From positions 2,098,501 through 2,162,500 of the forward strand of contig NZ_CP130558.2 of NCBI RefSeq assembly GCF_030534315.2: a stretch of DNA of 64,000 nt. The letters run 5' to 3'. This DNA comes from Thermoanaerobacterium sp. CMT5567-10 (GTDB taxonomy: Bacteria > Bacillota > Thermoanaerobacteria > Thermoanaerobacterales > Thermoanaerobacteraceae). Both the position numbers and the translations under genes were made by a program. The notes beneath the pieces were generated by a model. It had not been told where the DNA came from and did no database searches. It saw nothing but the letters and a program-made list of their open reading frames with translations. This document shows positions 10,385 to 19,449 of the stretch, in pieces (position 1 is the first letter of the stretch; each line of letters starts with the position of its first letter).

Positions 10385-11221
10385 GTGAATTTAGGTATTA
10401 GAGCACATGATTTAGAGCATCTTTCAATAGAGAAACTCCCGGAAGAAGTTTTTAAAAAAGGGCTTTCTTCTGTTCAATTGGCCATTAATAAATCTTTTCC
10501 AGAATTAAATTTGAAAAATGGAAGTTTATCTTCCGGGTTAGCCCGCTATATTGGGGATTCTTTTAAAAAGCATAACATTCAAATCGCAGTGCTTGGCTGC
10601 TATGTAAACATAATTCATCCAGACTTAGATGAAAGGAGGAGATCATTAGAGTTTTTTAAAGAGCACATCAGGTTTGCAAGGGATTTTGGATGTAGCATCG
10701 TGGGGACAGAGACAGGAAATGTACATGCTAAGATGGGCTTTACTACTGATAACTTCCGTGAAGAACCTTTTCTTGAAGTTGTAAAAAGCGTCAGTGAATT
10801 GGTAGAAGAGGCAGAAAGATTTGGAGTTTTTGTTGGGATTGAGGCTGGTGTAAATCATCCGGTTTATTCTCCTAAAATGATGAAAAGGCTTATGGATGAA
10901 ATAAGGTCAAGCAATTTGCAGGCTATATTTGACCCGACAAACTTATTGACAGAAGAAAATTACATGAATCAAGATACCATATTTAATGAAGCGTTTGAAC
11001 TTTACGGTGATAGAATTGTGGCTGTTCATGCAAAGGACTTCACAATAAAGAATGGAAAATTAGAATTTGTGCCTGTTGGAAAAGGCTTGCTGGATTATAA
11101 TACCATATTTAAATTTATAAAATATAACAAGCCGTACATCAATATTTTGATGGAAAATACAAAAGAACCTTTTATTGACGAAGGCATTTTATATTTAAAG
11201 CAAAAATACAAAATTGTGTAA
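10385..11221 (+). CDS. Sugar phosphate isomerase/epimerase (xylose isomerase-like TIM barrel)
   Basis: A 278-aa AP-endonuclease-2/xylose-isomerase-like TIM barrel. Putative metal ligands occur in GTETGN, GIEAGVNHP, IFDPTNLL and VHAKDF, the usual spacing for this superfamily. The frame is open back to 10217 inside the MATE gene, but GAGGTGG at 10374 followed by GTG at 10385 is the sensible start (MNLGIRAHDLE). It begins just after the MATE stop and is likely coupled to it. The reaction is unknown; an isomerase or epimerase acting on a uronate-derived sugar would fit. Confidence 0.8.
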   Translation: MNLGIRAHDLEHLSIEKLPEEVFKKGLSSVQLAINKSFPELNLKNGSLSSGLARYIGDSFKKHNIQIAVLGCYVNIIHPDLDERRRSLEFFKEHIRFARDFGCSIVGTETGNVHAKMGFTTDNFREEPFLEVVKSVSELVEEAERFGVFVGIEAGVNHPVYSPKMMKRLMDEIRSSNLQAIFDPTNLLTEENYMNQDTIFNEAFELYGDRIVAVHAKDFTIKNGKLEFVPVGKGLLDYNTIFKFIKYNKPYINILMENTKEPFIDEGILYLKQKYKIV

Positions 11222-11473
11222 TGTGAAATCCACAAAAACCACATAAAAATTTTTGATTTTAAGAAGGAATTTTTGGATTTATGTAGAATATATTAAATTA
11301 AAGAAGAGAAAAAGCCAAATATAGATTTATAATATAAAAATTTTTTCAAAAGCGAAATTTGTGAGCGTTGATAAATTTTTAAATAATAATATAAATCATT
11401 TACTTTTGAATTATGATTTGTCATGTTTGATATAGTTGTGATGTGAATTTGTGTATATTTAGGATGGTGTTTT
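11222..11473 (+). other. AT-rich intergenic region before the DeoR regulator
   Basis: A 252-base non-coding stretch, very AT-rich. No stem-loop with a T-run was found after the isomerase gene. A weak candidate promoter (TTGATA, 16 bases, TATAAA) lies near 11369-11396. Nothing else is recognised. Confidence 0.4.
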
Positions 11474-12235
11474 ATGTTAGCTGCGACAAGAAGAGGTAAG
11501 ATAAAAGAAATACTTATGAAGAAAAAGTCTGTGAAAGTATCTGAGCTTTGTGAGATGTTCCAGGTATCTGATGAGACAATAAGAAGAGATCTTGAAGAAT
11601 TAGAAAAAGAAGGACTAATTGAGAGAAACTATGGCGGCGGGGTACTGAAAAAGAATGTAATTGTTCCACCATTACTATTTAGGATGGAAGAAAATATCGA
11701 AGAGAAGGAGAAAATAGCGAATAAGGCTTTGGATGAAATAAAAGAAGGCATGAGCATATTTTTAGATGCAGGGTCCACAACTTATCAGGTAGCCCGTGCT
11801 ATCAATTTTAAAGGTGTAAAAAATATTACCGTTATAACAAATGGATTAAATATTGCTGCAGAACTTGCCAGCAATACCGATATTAGTTTACTTTTGACTG
11901 GTGGAAACTTAAAAAACGTTAATTATTCATTAGTAGGACCAGATACTGTGGAATATGTAAGACGATACAATGTCGATACAGCTTTTCTTGCGGCAGCGGG
12001 CGTTTCGGCAGAAAAAGGCTTTACAACGTCAGATATTTTTGAAGCGGAAGTTAAAAGGTCCATGCTTGGCTCTGCAAAAACGGCTATAGTTGTTGTTGAC
12101 AGCAGTAAATTTGGCAAGGATGCTATGGTATCATTCTGCAACATAAAGGATGTTGACAAGGTGATAACGTCAGGAGACCAAAACCTTGATGTGATAGAAG
12201 ATTTAAAGAGTCATGTCAATATAGTATTGGTATAG
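11474..12235 (+). CDS. DeoR-family transcriptional regulator
   Basis: A 253-aa repressor-type protein. The N-terminal winged helix-turn-helix contains VKVSELCEMFQVSDETIRRDLEELEKEGLIERNYGG in two adjacent parts, the standard DeoR DNA-binding signature at residues 18-55. Residues 75-230 form the DeoR sensor domain, with IFLDAGSTTYQVA and VITNGLNIAAELA that bind a phosphorylated or acidic sugar ligand. It stands between the uxaBA block and the uxaE block, so it probably controls one or both in response to a uronate intermediate. The effector is not deducible. Confidence 0.9.
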   Translation: MLAATRRGKIKEILMKKKSVKVSELCEMFQVSDETIRRDLEELEKEGLIERNYGGGVLKKNVIVPPLLFRMEENIEEKEKIANKALDEIKEGMSIFLDAGSTTYQVARAINFKGVKNITVITNGLNIAAELASNTDISLLLTGGNLKNVNYSLVGPDTVEYVRRYNVDTAFLAAAGVSAEKGFTTSDIFEAEVKRSMLGSAKTAIVVVDSSKFGKDAMVSFCNIKDVDKVITSGDQNLDVIEDLKSHVNIVLV

Positions 12236-12275
12236 ATCTATAATGGTTTTTCGTGTTTGAAAGGAGAGAAGAGAA

Positions 12276-13727
12276 ATGATAGAGAATGTTTTGTCCACGT
12301 TGGAAGAGAATGGATTTAAAGTTTACCCTGATTCTCTAAGGAAACTAGGAGAAAATATATATATATTCGTCGTTAAAAGGCAAAATGAAAAAATGGTCGG
12401 CATTCTGTCTTCTAGCGATGTAAAACTTAATGGGGCATATTTTTCTGAAGATAAAAACGTCAGTGATAAGTTGCGTTTAAACATATATCCATTTACTTTT
12501 GAAAATTACGTTACATTAAATGGCAAATTTCATATAGGGCCTACAGTTTGCAGAGGAAATTCCTCATTTGGAACTGGTGATAGACTCGGGCTTGTTACAG
12601 CAGCTCAATTAACCGCATTAAAAAAATACGATGTTTTTCCAATATTAGCACAGCAATCTCCAAGAGAGCTTATAAAGACGAATAGAGATTTTAAAGACGT
12701 TCTTTTAAAGGTGGTGCTGGGGGTATTAGAGACAGGATATATAGGACATTTTGGCGCAGATGCAGATCATATCAAGGACGAATATTATTTATTGGAAGGT
12801 ATAAATGCAGGATATACAATGTACACATTGGACTTAAGCGAACAGCTAATTGATATCAGCAGTTTAAATCCATCAGAGATGAGAAACAAAGCTCAAGAAT
12901 TATCTCAGGTAAGCAAAGACATAATTAAAGATTTTAGCGGTAAAAAATTAGACATAATTTCAGATAGCGGATATGTTGTATCAGAAGAGGAACTCTATAA
13001 ATCGGCGGTTGCTTATGAAAATGCTATGAAGTTTGTGGATAAAGTAAATAACATTTTAAAAGAAAAATTAAGTGATTTTGATATGGAGATATCTATAGAT
13101 GAGGGTGGAAAGGTAACGACTTTGGAGGACCATTTGTATGTAGCAGAATATCTCCACAGAAACGGCATAGATTTCTTCAGCATAGCACCGAAATTTCCTG
13201 GGGAATTTGAAAAGGCTGTTGACTACATTGGAGATTTGGATGAATTTTTGTTAGAGCTCAAAAAACATTACCAGTTGTCAAGGATGATAGGCGGGTACAA
13301 GATAAGCCTACATTCAGGAAGCGATAAGTTCAGCATTTACAGGATATTTAGCGATATTACTGAGAAAAATTTTCATATAAAGACATCAGGTACAAGTTGG
13401 CTGCAGGCTATAAATTTAATATACAATTATGACAAAGAATTTTACAGGGAACTCTATAAAATCGCTCTTGAAAATCTGGAGGAAAGCAAAAAGTCTTATA
13501 AAGTTCTAATTAAGAAAGAAGATTTTAATGAAGAACCAGAACTTAATAACCCGAAATTTATTTTAAAACCTGAGATAAAACAGCTTTTCCACATATCCTT
13601 TGGAGTTTTGCTGGATTTAAAGAGAAAAGAAATTGTAGATTTCCTGAATAAATATGAAGAAGAGCATTATAAAATGGTTTCTAAGAACATAGAGAACCAT
13701 TTAAAAGAAATATTCTATAAAAATTAA
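12276..13727 (+). CDS. uxaE: Tagaturonate/fructuronate epimerase
   Basis: A 483-aa protein resembling UxaE, the epimerase first characterised in Thermotoga maritima that interconverts D-tagaturonate and D-fructuronate. Visible landmarks are GPTVCRGNSSFGTGDRLG, FGADADHIKDEYYLL, ISIDEGGKVTTLEDHLY, FFSIAPKFPGEFEKAVDYIG and YKISLHSGSDKFSIY, which hold the His/Glu/Asp residues expected to bind metal. AAAGGAGAG lies 6 bases before the ATG. With UxaB and UxuB both present, this enzyme would join the galacturonate and glucuronate branches. Recognition is from memory of the family. Confidence 0.82.
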   Translation: MIENVLSTLEENGFKVYPDSLRKLGENIYIFVVKRQNEKMVGILSSSDVKLNGAYFSEDKNVSDKLRLNIYPFTFENYVTLNGKFHIGPTVCRGNSSFGTGDRLGLVTAAQLTALKKYDVFPILAQQSPRELIKTNRDFKDVLLKVVLGVLETGYIGHFGADADHIKDEYYLLEGINAGYTMYTLDLSEQLIDISSLNPSEMRNKAQELSQVSKDIIKDFSGKKLDIISDSGYVVSEEELYKSAVAYENAMKFVDKVNNILKEKLSDFDMEISIDEGGKVTTLEDHLYVAEYLHRNGIDFFSIAPKFPGEFEKAVDYIGDLDEFLLELKKHYQLSRMIGGYKISLHSGSDKFSIYRIFSDITEKNFHIKTSGTSWLQAINLIYNYDKEFYRELYKIALENLEESKKSYKVLIKKEDFNEEPELNNPKFILKPEIKQLFHISFGVLLDLKRKEIVDFLNKYEEEHYKMVSKNIENHLKEIFYKN

Positions 13728-13745
13728 TCTTAGGAGGAGAAACTA

Positions 13746-14723
13746 ATGAGTGTAAAGATAGCTATTGTAAATTCCAGTAGTTTCGGGAGAAATTTTCCTG
13801 AACATTTAGAAAAACTGAAATCCTTTGGAGAAGTTGATAGGTTTCAATTTCCATACGATATGAGAGGCAAAGAATTGGCTCACGAACTTATGGGATACTC
13901 AATCATCATAGCCAGTGTGAAGCCGTACTATGACAAGGAGTTTTTCCAGTATAAAGACAAGACGCTTCTTATTACAAGGCATGGCATAGGGTACGACAAC
14001 ATTGATATAAAAAGCGCTCAGGAAAAAGGGACATACGTTACAAAGGTTGACGGATACGTTGAAAGAGAAGCTGTTGCAGAATCAGCAGTTACATTACTTC
14101 TTGATGTGATTAGAAAAGTAAGAGCAGCTTCATTAAAAGTAAAAGAAGGCAAATGGAGTGAAAGAGCTAGCTTCATGGGGTGCGAGATAAGAGATAAAGT
14201 TGTAGGTATAATTGGCATCGGCAATATTGGAAGCAGGGTTTGTGAAATATTGAAATATGGATTTAATGCTAAAGTTATAGCATACGATCCGTATCTGGCA
14301 CCGGGTTTAATAAGGGAAAGAGGAGCAGAACCGGTAAAGACTTTAGAAGAGCTTCTCAAGACGGCAGACATGATATCTTTAAATGCATCGTTAAATGCAG
14401 GAAATTACCACATGCTATCTAAAAAAGAATTTTCAATAATGAAAAAAGGCGTTTATATTGTTGATACGGCTAGAGGAGAGCTTATAGACCAGGATGCCTT
14501 AATGAAAGCTCTTGATGATGGAATTGTTGCCGGTGTAGGCATGGATGTTGTTGAAAATGAACCTATTGATGAGAATCATCCGCTTTTAGCGTATGAAAAT
14601 GTCATTATCACGCCACATATTTCTGCATACACTAGAGAATGTTTAAAAGGAATGGGAGACAAAGTCGTTTCAGATGTGGAGAAAGTTTTAAATGGCGAAG
14701 TTCCTGATGGCGTGATAAAATAA
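13746..14723 (+). CDS. NAD(P)-dependent D-2-hydroxyacid dehydrogenase
   Basis: A 325-aa member of the D-isomer-specific 2-hydroxyacid dehydrogenase family. The Rossmann motif is GIIGIGNIGSRV (residues ~155-166) with an acidic residue at the end of strand 2 (AYDPY), favouring NAD. Catalytic Arg, Glu and His are seen in DTARGELID, ENEPIDENHP and PHISAYT. It is preceded by TAGGAGGAG and followed 18 bases later by an FGGY kinase. Next to a gluconate-type kinase and 6-phosphogluconate dehydrogenase, a 2-ketogluconate or related keto-acid reductase is a reasonable guess, but a phosphoglycerate dehydrogenase-like role cannot be excluded. Confidence 0.85.
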   Translation: MSVKIAIVNSSSFGRNFPEHLEKLKSFGEVDRFQFPYDMRGKELAHELMGYSIIIASVKPYYDKEFFQYKDKTLLITRHGIGYDNIDIKSAQEKGTYVTKVDGYVEREAVAESAVTLLLDVIRKVRAASLKVKEGKWSERASFMGCEIRDKVVGIIGIGNIGSRVCEILKYGFNAKVIAYDPYLAPGLIRERGAEPVKTLEELLKTADMISLNASLNAGNYHMLSKKEFSIMKKGVYIVDTARGELIDQDALMKALDDGIVAGVGMDVVENEPIDENHPLLAYENVIITPHISAYTRECLKGMGDKVVSDVEKVLNGEVPDGVIK

Positions 14724-14741
14724 GAATCGTGGAGGATTAAT

Positions 14742-16226
14742 ATGGAAGATAGGTTAGCTCTTTGTGTTGATATAGGTACGACTAATTTAAAAGCAGGCGT
14801 TGTAGATAAAGACGGAAATGTATTAAGCCTTTCTAGGTCTGAGATTCCGCTAGAGAGGGATAATGATGGAAAGGCTGAACATAATCCAGAAGTGCTTTTT
14901 GCAGCGTTTGTTAAGGCGGCAAAGGAAGCATCAAAGGGATTTGAAGGGAAAATTTCGTTGATAATACCATCGTCTTACATGTTTGGATTAGTTCCGGTTG
15001 ATGATGATTTAAACCCATTGATGGGGATAATGACGCTTCTTGATTTAAGGGCAAAGGAAACTTATGAAGACCTGTTAAGCACAATTGATGTAAATGAAGC
15101 GTACAAAAGGACAGGCTTTGCACCTACATTTCATGCACCTTTATTTAAGATTTTTTGGTTAAAACAAAGGAGAAGAGAAGTATTTGATAAAGCAAAGTAT
15201 TTTTTAAGCTCAAAAGATTATATAATATCAAAGCTGCTTGATAAGCCGTATACAGAGCCAAGCATATCATCCGCTACAGGTCTTATGAATATTAATACAC
15301 TTAAATGGGACAGTTATTCGCTTAATGCTTTGGGAATAGATGAAAGCAGGCTACCTGAGATAGTGCCGTCAGATGAAATTTTGGTTGAGTTGCCACAAAA
15401 ATCAAAAGAGCTTTTAGGTTTGGAAGGAGATGTAAAACTTCTTCCTGGTGTATATGATGGTGGGGCAGTAGGTATAGGCATCGGAGCATTTGAAGAAGGT
15501 GTTGGCGCGATAAATATAGGCACTACTGGAATGTTTAGAGTAGCTTATCCTGAAGCTATACTGGATAAGGAAGACTCAATGAGGCTTCAAACGTATTACC
15601 TTTCATCAGGAAAATGGTTTGTCGGTGCAGCCATAAACAATGCAGGGATAATTTTAAGGTGGTTAAGAGACAATATTTTTAATATAAGTTATGATGAACT
15701 GACAAATGAAGCTTTAAAGGTAGATACGTCAAATCTCTTTTTCTTGCCGTATATCACAGGAGAGAGAGATAAGGAAATTGGGAATATTGCATCAGGTGTA
15801 TATTTTGGGCTGAAAAACAATCACAATAAAGGGCATATGATCAAGGCTGGAATGGAAGGTGTTGCGTACTCTTTAAGGATGCTTTATGAAGCAGTCAAGG
15901 ACAACAACGTTGAAGTTAAAGAGATAAGGGCAGGAGGAGGTGGTACGAACTCTGATTTATGGATGGACATATTTTCATCTGTATTAGGCCTGCCTATAAA
16001 GGTATCTAATGTAGAAGAGCCTGAGCTTTTAGGTTCAGCATTGCTTGGCTTCTATTCACTAGGGATATATAAAGACCTTGATGAAGCGACAAAGAAAATG
16101 GTAAAAATAAAAAATGTTTATGTGCCTCAAGATGAAAAAATAAGGCAATATGACAAGGGATTTCAATTTTTTAAGTTGATGACAAAGGATTTAAAGAACC
16201 TATTTGAGGTTCACAGTAAATTATAA
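14742..16226 (+). CDS. FGGY-family carbohydrate kinase, probably gluconokinase
   Basis: A 494-aa FGGY kinase. The N-terminal ATP-binding/actin-fold motif is LCVDIGTTNLKAGVVDKDG; the C-terminal half holds GAINIGTTGMF, EGVAYSLRMLYEA and IRAGGGGTNSDLW, typical of the family. Because gnd follows, the product is probably 6-phosphogluconate, making gluconate the likely substrate. FGGY members also phosphorylate xylulose, ribulose and glycerol, so the substrate is inferred from neighbours. GGAGG lies 6 bases before the ATG and only 18 bases separate it from the dehydrogenase gene. Confidence 0.8.
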   Translation: MEDRLALCVDIGTTNLKAGVVDKDGNVLSLSRSEIPLERDNDGKAEHNPEVLFAAFVKAAKEASKGFEGKISLIIPSSYMFGLVPVDDDLNPLMGIMTLLDLRAKETYEDLLSTIDVNEAYKRTGFAPTFHAPLFKIFWLKQRRREVFDKAKYFLSSKDYIISKLLDKPYTEPSISSATGLMNINTLKWDSYSLNALGIDESRLPEIVPSDEILVELPQKSKELLGLEGDVKLLPGVYDGGAVGIGIGAFEEGVGAINIGTTGMFRVAYPEAILDKEDSMRLQTYYLSSGKWFVGAAINNAGIILRWLRDNIFNISYDELTNEALKVDTSNLFFLPYITGERDKEIGNIASGVYFGLKNNHNKGHMIKAGMEGVAYSLRMLYEAVKDNNVEVKEIRAGGGGTNSDLWMDIFSSVLGLPIKVSNVEEPELLGSALLGFYSLGIYKDLDEATKKMVKIKNVYVPQDEKIRQYDKGFQFFKLMTKDLKNLFEVHSKL

Positions 16227-16244
16227 AAGATGGAGGTAAATAAG

Positions 16245-17651
16245 ATGAACAACATTGGATTAATTGGACTAGCCGTAATGGGACAAAATCTAGCTTTAAA
16301 TATTGCAAGAAAGGGCTATAGCCTGTCAGGCTACAATAGATCTCGTCAAAAGACTGATGAATTTATAAATGAAAAGGTGAAAGACGAAAAGATTTATCCA
16401 TACTACGATATTAAATCATTCGTAGAGTCTTTGGAAAAGCCGAGAAAAATAATCCTCATGGTTAAGGCTGGTAAGCCTGTTGACGATGTCATACAAGAAC
16501 TTTTACCGTATCTAGACAAAGGGGATTTAATAATAGATGGTGGCAATTCATACTTTAAAGACACAAACAGGAGAATTGAAGAACTGAAAGCAAAGGGAAT
16601 ATATTATTTAGGTATGGGTGTTTCTGGCGGCGAATACGGTGCACTGCATGGACCGTCGTTGATGCCTGGTGGAACAAAAGAGGCTTATGACATGGTAAAT
16701 GAATTGCTTCTTAAAATAGCTGCCCAAACAGAATCTGGCCCATGCTGCACATATGTTGGCAATTATTCTGCTGGACATTTTGTAAAGATGGTTCACAATG
16801 GAATAGAATATGCTATAATGCAGTCAATATCAGAAGTATACGACGTGATGAGGAAGGTTTTGAAGCTTTCCAGTGAAGAAATTTGCAATATATTTGAAGA
16901 ATGGAATAAAGGTGAGCTTAATTCATATTTGATGGAAATATCGTATAAAATCATGAAGCATAAAGACGAAAAGACGGGAAGGCCACTTGTAGAGCTTATT
17001 CTAGATGAAGCAGAACAAAAGGGTACAGGTAAGTGGACGGCAGAGACGTCTCTTGACTTGGGAATTCCTACACCGTCTTTAAATCTTGCAGTTGTTGGAA
17101 GAGCATTGTCTTTCTTTAAAGAAGAAAGAACTAAGATTTCAGAGAGAGTACAGAGAAATTATCCTACAGGCAATTTAAACAGAGATGAAATAATTGAGGA
17201 TTTAAAGAATTCGCTGCTTTTTGCTGTATTTGCCTCTTTTTCACAAGGGCTTTGGCTTATATCTGAAGCATCAAAGGTGTACAACTACAATATAGATCTT
17301 TCTGAAGTCTTAAGAATTTGGAAAGGTGGATGCATTATAAGGGCCAGAATTTTAGATTTCTTAAGAGAAATCCTCTCTGATGACAAAACAAATATCAACT
17401 TGTTAAACAGTCAAAAGTCTATAAGCTATTTGGAAGAAAAATTAGAATCTATAAAGAAAGTGACAAAACTGGCCAAAGATTTCTACATCCCGACGCTTAC
17501 GATTAATTCTTCGCTAGATTATTTCTTTAGCATGTCAGAAGCAAATCTTCCTGCAAACTTAATACAAGGGCAGAGGGACTTCTTCGGTGCACATACTTAT
17601 AGAAGAATTGATATGGAAGGCATTTTCCATACAGAGTGGGAGCAAGATTAA
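16245..17651 (+). CDS. gnd: 6-phosphogluconate dehydrogenase, decarboxylating
   Basis: A 468-aa oxidative decarboxylase making ribulose 5-phosphate from 6-phosphogluconate. The N-terminal cofactor motif GLAVMGQNLALN is followed by YNRSRQKTDE, whose Arg/Ser after strand 2 favours NADP. Active-site blocks GVSGGEYGALHGPSLMPGG and KMVHNGIEYAIMQ (Lys and Asn) are intact, as is AEQKGTGKWTAETSLDLG. The C-terminal tail QGQRDFFGAHTYRRID is complete. An upstream in-frame ATG at 16230 overlaps the ribosome binding site GGAGG at 16232, so 16245 is the start. In Thermotoga a gnd gene also lies with uxaE and a gluconokinase gene, from memory. Confidence 0.93.
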   Translation: MNNIGLIGLAVMGQNLALNIARKGYSLSGYNRSRQKTDEFINEKVKDEKIYPYYDIKSFVESLEKPRKIILMVKAGKPVDDVIQELLPYLDKGDLIIDGGNSYFKDTNRRIEELKAKGIYYLGMGVSGGEYGALHGPSLMPGGTKEAYDMVNELLLKIAAQTESGPCCTYVGNYSAGHFVKMVHNGIEYAIMQSISEVYDVMRKVLKLSSEEICNIFEEWNKGELNSYLMEISYKIMKHKDEKTGRPLVELILDEAEQKGTGKWTAETSLDLGIPTPSLNLAVVGRALSFFKEERTKISERVQRNYPTGNLNRDEIIEDLKNSLLFAVFASFSQGLWLISEASKVYNYNIDLSEVLRIWKGGCIIRARILDFLREILSDDKTNINLLNSQKSISYLEEKLESIKKVTKLAKDFYIPTLTINSSLDYFFSMSEANLPANLIQGQRDFFGAHTYRRIDMEGIFHTEWEQD

Positions 17652-17684
17652 CAATATAAAATTTTGAGTAGGGAGAGATTTGGG

Positions 17685-19301
17685 ATGAAATTAAAAAGAC
17701 ATGAATTAAAAGATCCTAAGAAATGGGAAGAGATGGGGATAAAGCTTCCGCAGTTTGATATAGATAAGATGATAGACGAAACAAAGAAGAATCCAAAATG
17801 GGTTCACTTTGGAGCGGGCAATATATTTAGAGGATTTATAGCAATGCTGCAGCAAACACTTCTGAATAAAGGCTTGGCAGATTCAGGTATAATCGCAGTT
17901 GAATCGTACGATTTTGAAGTGCACGACAAGATATACGTGCCTTATGATAATTTAGGGCTACTAGTTATAATGAATTCCGATGGAACATTGGAAAAAGAAG
18001 TAGTAGGCAGCATCGCTGATATTATATTGGCAGATCCATCAAACAAAGAAAATTGGGACAGATTAAATGAGGTATTCTCTAATCCTTCGCTTCAAATAGT
18101 AAGTATGACAATAACAGAAAAAGGCTACAATCTAAAAGATTTTGCAGGTAATTTTATAAAAGAAGTCATGGAAGACATTGAAGCAGGACCGGAGAATCCT
18201 AAGAATGTCGTGTCAAAGCTTGTATCTCTTGTTTACTCTAGGTATAAAAAGGGAGAGTATCCTCTCGCACTTGTCAGCCTAGACAATTTCTCTGGCAATG
18301 GTGAAAGGCTTTACAGTGCTGTAATGACAATTGCCGAGGAATGGGCAAATAAAGGATTTGTAGACAAGGGATTTACTCAATATTTAAATGATCCGTCAAA
18401 GATTTCTTTCCCGCTTACGATGATAGACAAGATAGTTCCAAGGCCACATGAATTAGTAAAAAAATCATTAGAGGAAAAAGGCTTAGAAGATATGAACATA
18501 ATCAAGACATCTAAAAATACAGTAATTGCTCCATTTGTAAATGCTGAAAAAGCTCAATACTTGGTTATAGAAGATAAATTTCCCAATGGGCGCATGAAAC
18601 TTGAAGAGGCAGGAGTCCTTTTGACCGACAAAGAGACAGTTGAAAAAGTCGAGAGAATGAAAGTCACAACATGCTTAAATCCGCTTCATACAGCATTAGC
18701 TATATACGGATGCTTATTAGATTATAAAACAATAGCAGATGAAATGAAGGATGATTGTTTAAGAAAGCTGGTTGAAAAAATTGGCTATGTTGAAGGGATG
18801 CCTGTTGTCATAAATCCAAAAGTACTTGATCCGGAAGAATTTATAAAAGAAGTAATCGAAGTAAGGCTTCCGAACCCGTACATGCCGGATACGCCACAAA
18901 GAATTGCGACAGATACATCACAAAAGATGGGAATCAGGTTTGGGGAGACGATTAAATCGTATATTCATAGAAGCGATCTTGACGTAAATGACTTAAAATT
19001 TATACCTTTAGTCATAGCAGGCTGGTGCAGATATCTGATGGGGATTGATGATGAAGGAAATCAAATGGATTTAAGTCCTGATCCGCTTTTGAATGATTTA
19101 AAATCTCACGTATCAAATATCAGGCTTGGCGATGTTGACTCCGTAAAAGACAACTTAAGGCCCATTCTTTCAAACAAAGAAGTATTTGGACTTGACTTAT
19201 ATGAGGTTGGCTTGGGAGAAAAGGTAGAAAGCTACTTTAAAGAACTGATTTCTGGTACTGGTGCAGTAAGAAATACCCTTAAAAAATATCTTGAATGCTA
19301 A
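17685..19301 (+). CDS. uxuB: Fructuronate reductase (mannonate oxidoreductase)
   Basis: A 538-aa mannitol dehydrogenase-superfamily enzyme. The N-terminal motif WVHFGAGNIFRGFIAMLQQ is the cofactor-binding loop; LVSLDNFSGNGERL and TTCLNPLHTALAIYG carry the Asn/His active-site region. It should reduce D-fructuronate to D-mannonate. It is about 55 residues longer than the UxaB of this cluster and clearly a different subfamily. A TTG at 17664 is in frame, but GGGAGAG at 17671 points to the ATG at 17685. With UxaE next to it, galacturonate-derived tagaturonate could be routed through mannonate. Mannonate dehydratase (UxuA) is not in the window. Confidence 0.85.
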   Translation: MKLKRHELKDPKKWEEMGIKLPQFDIDKMIDETKKNPKWVHFGAGNIFRGFIAMLQQTLLNKGLADSGIIAVESYDFEVHDKIYVPYDNLGLLVIMNSDGTLEKEVVGSIADIILADPSNKENWDRLNEVFSNPSLQIVSMTITEKGYNLKDFAGNFIKEVMEDIEAGPENPKNVVSKLVSLVYSRYKKGEYPLALVSLDNFSGNGERLYSAVMTIAEEWANKGFVDKGFTQYLNDPSKISFPLTMIDKIVPRPHELVKKSLEEKGLEDMNIIKTSKNTVIAPFVNAEKAQYLVIEDKFPNGRMKLEEAGVLLTDKETVEKVERMKVTTCLNPLHTALAIYGCLLDYKTIADEMKDDCLRKLVEKIGYVEGMPVVINPKVLDPEEFIKEVIEVRLPNPYMPDTPQRIATDTSQKMGIRFGETIKSYIHRSDLDVNDLKFIPLVIAGWCRYLMGIDDEGNQMDLSPDPLLNDLKSHVSNIRLGDVDSVKDNLRPILSNKEVFGLDLYEVGLGEKVESYFKELISGTGAVRNTLKKYLEC

Positions 19302-19449
19302 ATATAAAATGAATTCGTGAGTGCAGAGGAAAATTTCTTCTGCACTTATCTTCATTTTTATATATCTATTTTATGTTATTGTGGAATTAATAAAAATATG
19401 TGATAATTTATTTATAAAATATCTATTGAACGAAGTAAGGGTGATTATT

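Noticed and set aside
19321-19449. Hydrophobic N-terminal extension of the LacI regulator
   Set aside because: LacI proteins start at the helix-turn-helix; the extension is AT-driven and the ribosome binding site lies just before 19450.
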